From the NCBI GenBank assembly GCA_045530725.1, contig JAZSCT010000021.1, positions 1-64,000 on the forward strand: 64,000 bases of DNA, written 5' to 3'. The notes under the pieces are model-generated. The model had not been told where the DNA came from, searched no databases, and was given only the letters and a program-made list of their open reading frames with translations. This DNA comes from SIG435 sp045530725. GTDB taxonomy: Bacteria > Bacillota > Clostridia > UMGS1810. Of this stretch, positions 58,004 through 64,000 are shown one piece after another (position 1 is the stretch's first letter; every line of letters starts with the position of its first letter). The position numbers and the translations under genes were made by a program.

Positions 58004-59428
58004 TCATTTCAGAAGAAATTCATTGTTTTTGTCGTCTGTTGCCACATAAGTCATCATGCATCCGCCCTCTTCATCAAAGGTATATGCAGGTGTAATACTT
58101 GTGACTGCCTTACTCTGCAGAAAGTCTGCATTCTGATACAGTTTGTCAATAGCCTCAATAGTAGCCATATTCACGATATTTTCGCTGGTTTCAGGGTATA
58201 GTTTCATCACCTGACGGTATGAAACGATTCTTCCTGATTTGACAATCATCTCAACACCGTGCTTCATAAGGTTGTTATTCACATTCATATTTATATCATC
58301 ACGGATAATATACCCGTCATTGAAATAATTCATGGTTATTTTGAAAGTGGAATTATTGAGTCCCGTCACATCCGATGACACGGTAAGATTCAGTTCGTGC
58401 TCGGGCAAGGTAGTTCTCCAAAGTCTTGACACAAATCCAAGACATGCGGAATATACCTCCCTTAAGTTGTCCGCATTTGATACGTCAAGCGAGATACCCT
58501 TGTCATTTGCAATGGCTTTGTACTCTATGATTCCGGATTTGTAGAATCTGATTGTGGAGTAGTTCTCCACATAAACCACATCTTCATTGTCAGGGTACTT
58601 CCTGGGTGATGATGTATTGTAATCAAAGCATTTTAGGATTTTTTCCACAGTATCACTTCTGAACTTACCATCATTTGACACAATGAAATTAAGGGGTGTT
58701 ACAGCCTTGTGTGTTGTAGAAGTGATATTTAGGAGCACTTCCGAACCTATAAGGATATTCTGTTTTCTGTCACCTGCTTTATCAAAGTTCAGTTCGAAAG
58801 AATAAGGAAGCATACCTACAGGGTTTCTGGCATTTGATTCCACAAGTTCAAGAAACCGTTTTGTATCACATTCCACCTGACACATCTTGTATGTATTGTC
58901 CTTTTCATCATTGATATACACACTTAATGCATCATCATAGGAAGAACCGTATGATACTACAAAGTCTTTCATTATGCCTACAGATGCATTCGGTTCCTTT
59001 ATCCTGAAGATATCTCCGATAATAGACATATCGTATTTCACAGGATAGGTCACAAACACCGACTTGTTCTTTATGGCTGAATACCATACTGATTCTGAGA
59101 CAGTTTCGTATTTTTCTTCCTGGAGTGCTTTTTCAAAAATTTCCTTTATTTCAAGAAAGACTTCTTCAAAACCCTCTTCATTCTGATAGTACACGCTTCT
59201 TTTGGCAGAATTGTTTACCACTATTCTGTGGGGCAACGCCAGATGCTCTTTTGACAGAGAACCGAAAGCACCGTACTTATCTGAAAGTCCCAGTTTTTGT
59301 TTTATAACAGAAAAAAAATTATAGTCATCATACCATAATTTTTCGTCTGTCCATGTATTAAAGGCTAAAATAACGCTGCACAGTATTAGAACTACCAGTA
59401 CAGCGTTTTTTAAGTGTATTTTTCTCAT
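58004..59428 (-). CDS. yycH: YycH-type regulatory protein of the WalRK system
   Basis: A 474-residue protein with one N-terminal membrane helix (MRKIHLKNAVLVVLILCSVILAFNTW) and a large outside region. Its position between walK and yycI, the tryptophan after the helix and the closing EEGGCMMTYV segment fit YycH, though overall conservation in this family is low. YycH with YycI sets the activity of WalK in wall homeostasis. The ATG lacks a strong site (GGATCC region). Confidence 0.78.
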   Translation of the reverse strand: MRKIHLKNAVLVVLILCSVILAFNTWTDEKLWYDDYNFFSVIKQKLGLSDKYGAFGSLSKEHLALPHRIVVNNSAKRSVYYQNEEGFEEVFLEIKEIFEKALQEEKYETVSESVWYSAIKNKSVFVTYPVKYDMSIIGDIFRIKEPNASVGIMKDFVVSYGSSYDDALSVYINDEKDNTYKMCQVECDTKRFLELVESNARNPVGMLPYSFELNFDKAGDRKQNILIGSEVLLNITSTTHKAVTPLNFIVSNDGKFRSDTVEKILKCFDYNTSSPRKYPDNEDVVYVENYSTIRFYKSGIIEYKAIANDKGISLDVSNADNLREVYSACLGFVSRLWRTTLPEHELNLTVSSDVTGLNNSTFKITMNYFNDGYIIRDDINMNVNNNLMKHGVEMIVKSGRIVSYRQVMKLYPETSENIVNMATIEAIDKLYQNADFLQSKAVTSITPAYTFDEEGGCMMTYVATDDKNNEFLLK

Positions 59429-59458
59429 AATCGGATCCTCGCTCCCGATGAGATTTTA

Positions 59459-59914
59459 TTATTTGCCCATTACATAAGCCTTAAGGTTGCCGCCGAATTT
59501 ATCGGAAACAAGAGTAACCTCAAGCCTCTGTGTCTGAATATCAGAACCTGCCTGAGCATATACAAGGATTCTGTTGAGACCGTTTCTTAAGAGCACCTGT
59601 TCTGCATAGAGACCGCTTACTCCAACGACCTTTTCGTCCTGTTTAACGTCATTTACAAAAGTATTGATCTTTCTGTACATACCTGTGGATGCATCAAAAA
59701 TATATACTGCCATTGTAGATCCCTTTGTACCTGCTGCAGATACGATACATGTGGAATTGGATGTGGTTGTGCTGAATGAGTCAGGGTTGAGTACTGTGAA
59801 AAGATCAGCAGTATTTCCCTCATATGTTGTACCTATAAATTCCGGAGCAGCCATAGCACCAAATGGGATAATCACAATCATCATACAAAGGATTGCAATA
59901 ATAATTTTTTTCAT
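59459..59914 (-). CDS. secreted protein of unknown function inside the WalRK operon
   Basis: A 151-residue exported protein (signal peptide 1-22, GAMA-AP) rich in Ser, Thr and Val, with a beta-sandwich-like pattern (LFTVLNPDSFSTTTSN, TMAVYIFDASTGMYRKI, QVLLRNGLNRILVYAQAG, TQRLEVTLV). It recalls small Ig-like adhesive or scaffold domains, with no catalytic motif. The ATG has GGAGGTA before it. It sits between walK and yycH, where no such gene is expected. A link to wall sensing is inference from position. Confidence 0.72.
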   Translation of the reverse strand: MKKIIIAILCMMIVIIPFGAMAAPEFIGTTYEGNTADLFTVLNPDSFSTTTSNSTCIVSAAGTKGSTMAVYIFDASTGMYRKINTFVNDVKQDEKVVGVSGLYAEQVLLRNGLNRILVYAQAGSDIQTQRLEVTLVSDKFGGNLKAYVMGK

Positions 59915-60028
59915 AATATATTACCTCCCCAAATAAGAGTAATTTGTTTTTTCGTTATTTCTACATTTACTATTATACTATCATAATGTTACAGAAATAT
60001 TACAACGCCATTACATCTGATTGACATT

Positions 60029-61831
60029 TTATTCATCTACAGGAAGCATTATTATTACTTCCGTTCCCACGCCATAGTCACTTGAAATAGTGATTTTGCC
60101 TCCGTGTTCCTTGATGATTTCATTGGATATGGCAAGTCCGAGGCCCGTACCTCCCTGCTCACGGGATCTTGCCTTGTCCACTCTGTAAAACCTCTCAAAT
60201 ACGTGAGGAAGATCGTCCTTGGGTATGCCCATACCGTTGTCCTTTATCTTGATATACACATTCTGATACATCCTTCCGGTAGAAACAAATACCGATCCTT
60301 CTCCGCCGGGGGTATATTTTATAGCATTTGATATAATATTTACTATTACCTGCTCAAGCCTGTCCTTGTCTCCCATAATGATAGGAAGTTGATTTGTAGG
60401 TTCGTAGGTAAGTTTCACATTTTTTGAAGAAGCATTGATTTTCATTCTTTCCACAATGCCCATTACAAGGTATGATATATCCACGTCTTCCTTTTTGAGT
60501 TCTCTGTGTCCGTAGTCGAGTTTTGAAAGAGTGAGAAGGTCCTTTACAAGTCTTGTCATTCTGTCCGTTTCCTTGTTGACAGTACCAAGAAATGTAGAGA
60601 ACATCTCCTTGTCTATGTCATCTTCCTCCACAGAATCCATCATGGTTTCCACATAGCCTTTCACCGTAGTAAGAGGGGTTCTTAATTCGTGAGACACATT
60701 GGCAACAAACTCTCTACGTGAATTTTCCAATTTTTGTTGCTGAGTGATATCCTGAATCACTACCACCACTCCGCCGGGGGTGTCTTCTGTCTTAAACTTT
60801 GCAAATACAAGTTTGATTTCCTTTTCGCCAAGTTCCATCTGCTTTTCTATGGCTTCATACTCACCGGAAAACATTACCCTTGTAATTGTAAGTTCTGTGG
60901 GCTTGAATATGTCATTAAAGTGCATCTTTTCCACTTTTTCATAACCGAGGATTTTTTTTGCGGCAGGGTTTATGTGTATGATTTTTCCGTGGTTGTCAAA
61001 CGCCATAATCCCGTCTGCCATATGTCTGAGGATGGTTTCTACCTTATCTCTTTCGCCTTTGATTTCGCCAAGAGTCTGATTGAGTTCCACAGCCATATCA
61101 TTGAAGGTATTGGTAAGTTGACCTATCTCGTCGGTGGAAGTAACTTCTATTGTATCTCCGAAATCTCCCGATGTAATTCTCTGCGCCTTCTGTGTCAGAG
61201 AAGATATAGGAGATATGATGGTCTTGGAAAGAAGAAAACCGAAAGCAATAGATATGATGATTCCAAGTCCCAGAGCCATAAAGATAATGGAAAGAATATT
61301 GTTGACTATATCGTCAACTTCTTCTCTGGAATCTTTTATATAGACAATGTATCTGGTTTCATCTGCACTTCTCACAGGCACACCGTAGTCCATATAATCC
61401 GATGCATAACTTGATATATCGCCTGTTTTACCGTTCATGGCAGCAATGATGTTTGGCGATGCTATAAGTGTCTTTGCAAGGTCGCTGTTTGAAGAAATAA
61501 GTGCCTTGCCGCTGTATGCATCAAGGATATAATAGTTTCTGAAAGAGTCGATTCCCAACTGTCCCTGATAAGCAGTAATACTTGAATTTATACTGGATAA
61601 AGGGTCCTCCCCATCAAGTTTCAAATCAAGTTCTCTCTGGAAATCCTCATTGAATACATTGGTCATCAATGTCTCAAACTCTTCATTATAAAACCTGTCT
61701 ATTCGGTTGATCATAAATGTGCCGATGATAATGATTACAGATATTGTAAGCAGTACAAACATCGCCATAATCTTATAACGGACGCTGGATTTTAAAAACT
61801 TCGGTTCCTGTACCAACTGAACATCCCCCAA
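60029..61831 (-). CDS. walK: WalK-type sensor histidine kinase
   Basis: A 600-residue membrane kinase of the essential wall-homeostasis system. Membrane helices are at about 22-41 and 180-202, with an outside sensor domain of about 135 residues. Then come a HAMP domain (203-255), a PAS domain (265-365), the HisKA box with H381 in VANVSHELRTPL, and the HATPase domain (N box near DRLEQVIVNIISNAIKY, G boxes DNGMGIP and GGTGLGLAI). This is the WalK order. It follows walR by 16 bases. YycH- and YycI-type regulators follow it. Confidence 0.93.
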   Translation of the reverse strand: MGDVQLVQEPKFLKSSVRYKIMAMFVLLTISVIIIIGTFMINRIDRFYNEEFETLMTNVFNEDFQRELDLKLDGEDPLSSINSSITAYQGQLGIDSFRNYYILDAYSGKALISSNSDLAKTLIASPNIIAAMNGKTGDISSYASDYMDYGVPVRSADETRYIVYIKDSREEVDDIVNNILSIIFMALGLGIIISIAFGFLLSKTIISPISSLTQKAQRITSGDFGDTIEVTSTDEIGQLTNTFNDMAVELNQTLGEIKGERDKVETILRHMADGIMAFDNHGKIIHINPAAKKILGYEKVEKMHFNDIFKPTELTITRVMFSGEYEAIEKQMELGEKEIKLVFAKFKTEDTPGGVVVVIQDITQQQKLENSRREFVANVSHELRTPLTTVKGYVETMMDSVEEDDIDKEMFSTFLGTVNKETDRMTRLVKDLLTLSKLDYGHRELKKEDVDISYLVMGIVERMKINASSKNVKLTYEPTNQLPIIMGDKDRLEQVIVNIISNAIKYTPGGEGSVFVSTGRMYQNVYIKIKDNGMGIPKDDLPHVFERFYRVDKARSREQGGTGLGLAISNEIIKEHGGKITISSDYGVGTEVIIMLPVDE

Positions 61832-61847
61832 TATAATCTATCTGAGA

Positions 61848-62537
61848 TTAGTCGTGAAAATAGTAACCCACGCCTCTTTTTGTCATTATGTACTGTGGTT
61901 CGCTTGGGTTGTCTTCGATTTTTTCTCTGAGTCTTCTTACAGTAACATCTACAGTTCTTACATCACCATAGAATTCATAATCCCACACCTTGTTGAGAAG
62001 AGATTCTCTGGAAAAAATCTTGCCTTTTTGCATAGCAAGAAATTTCAGAAGTTCAAATTCCCTGAAGGTAAGTTCGATTACCTTGCCATTCTTTGTGACT
62101 TCGTATTTCTCAGGAATGATCTTGATGGAACCGAATTCCATAACATCAGACTGATTGCTGTCATTTACTGCGATAACTGTTCTTCTTAAGTTTGCCTTTA
62201 CTCTGGCAAGAAGTTCTCTTAAACTGAAAGGCTTTGTCATATAGTCGTCTGCACCAAGTTCCAGTCCCAGCACCTTATCCACTTCATCTTCACGTGCTGT
62301 AAGCATAATTATAGGAGTGGATGATGTCTCACGAATCTTCTTGCACACACCGAATCCGTCCATCTTGGGGAGCATTACGTCAAGCAGTATAAGATCGGGA
62401 TCACAGGACTTGGCTTTTTCCACCGCCTCTTCTCCGTCATATGCTTCCACTACTTTGTAGCCGCTTTTTGTAAGATTAAGTTTGAGAATATCCACTATAG
62501 GTTTTTCGTCATCTACTACCAAAATCAAATTTTCCAT
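61848..62537 (-). CDS. walR: WalR-type response regulator
   Basis: A 229-residue OmpR-family regulator. The receiver domain has D9-D10, the phospho-acceptor D53 (LLDVMLPKMD), T in MLTARED and K in YMTKPFS. The winged-helix DNA-binding domain follows (LTFREFELLKFLA, VDVTVRRLREKIEDNPSEPQYIMTKRGVGYYF). Sequence and partners identify WalR, which controls autolysin and wall genes. It follows the carboxypeptidase-like gene by 15 bases, all on one strand. Confidence 0.95.
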   Translation of the reverse strand: MENLILVVDDEKPIVDILKLNLTKSGYKVVEAYDGEEAVEKAKSCDPDLILLDVMLPKMDGFGVCKKIRETSSTPIIMLTAREDEVDKVLGLELGADDYMTKPFSLRELLARVKANLRRTVIAVNDSNQSDVMEFGSIKIIPEKYEVTKNGKVIELTFREFELLKFLAMQKGKIFSRESLLNKVWDYEFYGDVRTVDVTVRRLREKIEDNPSEPQYIMTKRGVGYYFHD

Positions 62538-62552
62538 TATTTTTCCTCCGTT

Positions 62553-63815
62553 TTATTCATTTTCTTTCATTTTTTCCTTTAATCTGCGTACCTTTTCTTC
62601 TTTTCGTTCCCTGAGTTTCTTCGCTCTTCTTAAAGACATCATAGATATGGGAATATACAAAATACATATAAGTACTATAATCGCTATTATTCCTGCGAGA
62701 ATCCATCGGATTATCATAAGGATTCCTTCACCGATAAATCTTAGCCCCGATGCCCTGACCTTTGAAACTTCTTTTTCAAAACTCACCCCGTTGCCCGCCA
62801 CTCTGAAAGTGGCTATACGGTCTTCTTCTTTTACCGTCGCAATGAGGTTTGCTTTTTCCACATCTGAAGGCACCGTCACATATATATCTGATGTGGGTTC
62901 GATATAGAGGTTTTTTTCTCCTTTGAAGAGTTTCTTTATCTCTTCTTTGGTATATATTACTCTTTTGTAATCAGAAAAGGCAAACTCTACGGCTTCTCCC
63001 GCCTCGGTTGCACATATATCCTGTGATTCGCTGCCGAAAGACACCCACAGAATCTCTCTGTTGTCTCGAAGTACAGAAAAAACTATGCTGTGTCCGTATT
63101 TCTTGTAGGAATCCATCTTTGCAAATTTGCTTCCCGATATATACCACTCACTCTGAGGATCATTTATGTTAAGTTTCTGCCTGATCTTAAAAGGATTCTT
63201 TTTTTTCGAGAATTCATTTACTGTATAAGAAGCATCTTTTGTTAACTCTTTGAATACAGGGTCTTTGCAAAGCGCCTTCATCAGAAGATGAACATCATAA
63301 GGCGTGGTATATTCTTCCCCTTCGCCATATCCTGAAACTGTCTCATAATGGGTATTTACCATCCCAAGTTTTCTGGCATTGGCATTCATCATATTCACAA
63401 AGCCTTTTTCTGAAGAACCAATGTGATTTACAAGACATAAATACACGTCATAAAAATCAGTAAGATATACGCACCTTATGATATCTTTAAGACTGTATGT
63501 TTCCCCTGAGGTAATGCTCATACGGGGTCTGTCGTTGGTAAGAGAATCAAGCCACTCCTTTTCTACAACAACGGTATCTTTGGCATCTGAACTTATGGCA
63601 GTATATATAGCCATAAACTTTGCCGATACCGAAGGAAGCACTTCTTTGTATGCACCTTTCTGGTAGAGGATTTCGTCGCTGTTTATATCTGTAAGGATTG
63701 CTGACGGAGAATGAATTTCAGGCATCAATGCAAAAGAAGATATACCGAAGGAACACATACTTATCATAAGAGACAAAATAAGTGCAGTAATCTTCATTGA
63801 TTTCTTCATTTCCAT
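62553..63815 (-). CDS. D-alanyl-D-alanine carboxypeptidase homologue with lost catalytic motifs (pseudoenzyme)
   Basis: A 420-residue S11/PBP5-like protein with a signal peptide (1-29), a penicillin-binding fold, a PBP5 C-terminal-type domain, one membrane helix near 360-385 and a Lys/Glu-rich cytoplasmic tail. All three active-site motifs are changed: SxxK is V63-S-A-K66, SxN is T119-D-F, and KTG is K230-F-A. The fold markers remain (PSAILTDINSDEILYQKGAYKEVLPS, NARKLGMVNTHYETVSGYG). Catalysis is not expected. As first gene of the WalRK operon it may be a wall or substrate sensor. The ATG 63815 is favoured by AAAGGA. 63809 is possible. Confidence 0.85.
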   Translation of the reverse strand: MEMKKSMKITALILSLMISMCSFGISSFALMPEIHSPSAILTDINSDEILYQKGAYKEVLPSVSAKFMAIYTAISSDAKDTVVVEKEWLDSLTNDRPRMSITSGETYSLKDIIRCVYLTDFYDVYLCLVNHIGSSEKGFVNMMNANARKLGMVNTHYETVSGYGEGEEYTTPYDVHLLMKALCKDPVFKELTKDASYTVNEFSKKKNPFKIRQKLNINDPQSEWYISGSKFAKMDSYKKYGHSIVFSVLRDNREILWVSFGSESQDICATEAGEAVEFAFSDYKRVIYTKEEIKKLFKGEKNLYIEPTSDIYVTVPSDVEKANLIATVKEEDRIATFRVAGNGVSFEKEVSKVRASGLRFIGEGILMIIRWILAGIIAIIVLICILYIPISMMSLRRAKKLRERKEEKVRRLKEKMKENE

Positions 63816-63849
63816 CACATCCTTTCTGTGTATATAATACATCTATTAT

Positions 63850-63878
63850 ATAATAACACAGTTTAAATCAAAAAACAA
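63850..63878 (-). promoter_or_regulatory. probable promoter of the WalRK operon
   Basis: TTGTTT (63873-63878) and TATTAT (63850-63855) on the minus strand, 17 bases apart. It places the start point near 63843, which excludes the open-frame start at 63842. Confidence 0.45.
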
Positions 63879-63950
63879 TAGATTAATTTCTGCCAAACTG
63901 TAAAACCTTCCCGAAATGTTACACTTGGTTTGTCCAAAGCAACCCCCAAC

Positions 63951-63983
63951 AAAAAAGAAAAGCATCCAAAAAGATGCTTTTCT
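63951..63983 (-). terminator. terminator of an upstream gene outside the window
   Basis: AGAAAAGCATC pairs with GATGCTTTTCT (63956-63966 and 63973-63983), followed on the minus strand by TTTTTTG. It should end a minus-strand gene located beyond position 64000. Confidence 0.8.
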
Positions 63984-64000
63984 ACCCTAAACTTTTATAT

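Overview
The window is low-GC DNA that reads as a Clostridia chromosome (Firmicutes). Lineage markers are a fused IspH-ribosomal protein S1 gene, the SCIFF peptide with its radical-SAM maturase, a WalRK/YycH/YycI operon, S-layer-homology (SLH) proteins with a CsaB pyruvyl transferase, sigma-A type promoters and strong AGGAGG ribosome binding sites. I cannot place it below class level. Nearly all genes lie on the minus strand. There are no tRNA or rRNA genes, no CRISPR array and no intact transposase, so this is mostly core chromosome with one surface-protein island.

Layout: 0.2-7.2 kb holds housekeeping genes (HAD phosphatase, GDPD, pyrophosphatase, DUF1292, RuvX), a decayed secreted-hydrolase gene, a glycosyltransferase-CsaB fusion and a Fic protein. 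7.3-10.6 kb is the main plus-strand stretch, with a secreted phosphodiester glycosidase-like protein and an NlpC/P60 peptidoglycan hydrolase. 11-14.8 kb has a PLP decarboxylase, the scfB/scfA pair and a small secreted protein. 14.9-22 kb has ispH-rpsA, plsC, cmk, a membrane protein, a flavoprotein, an RpiR regulator, a cold-shock protein and a methyltransferase. 22.3-28.8 kb is pcrA, a FAH-family gene, engB, lon and a 45-residue gene. 28.9-32 kb is a LacI-regulated sugar-acid or polyol type operon.

32.1-42.4 kb is a cell-surface island. It has a modular serpin, two proteins with a cohesin-like N-terminus and an SLH C-terminus, and two secreted repeat proteins ending in dockerin-type sequences. 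Together with CsaB, whose relatives pyruvylate the wall polymer that SLH domains bind, this suggests a cellulosome-like docking system. 42.6-51.4 kb holds apbE, an M14 peptidase, and rseP-dxr-cdsA-uppS separated from frr-pyrH by a noncoding insertion. 51.4-56.5 kb is a WYL regulator, mutS2, a small membrane protein and a PHP phosphoesterase. 56.8-63.8 kb is ybaB and the WalRK operon, led by a carboxypeptidase homologue that has lost its catalytic motifs.

The most unusual signal is noncoding. Three intergenic copies (10654-10877, 49163-49389 and 56599-56818) of a 220-227 nt element share a conserved core. Their helices are kept by compensatory changes, including closing stems that differ completely in sequence between copies but still pair. 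All three lie directly downstream of, and in the same direction as, a protein gene. A second noncoding unit, at 48910-49099, has a promoter, a long imperfect hairpin and a terminator, and looks like a small RNA or an attenuated leader.
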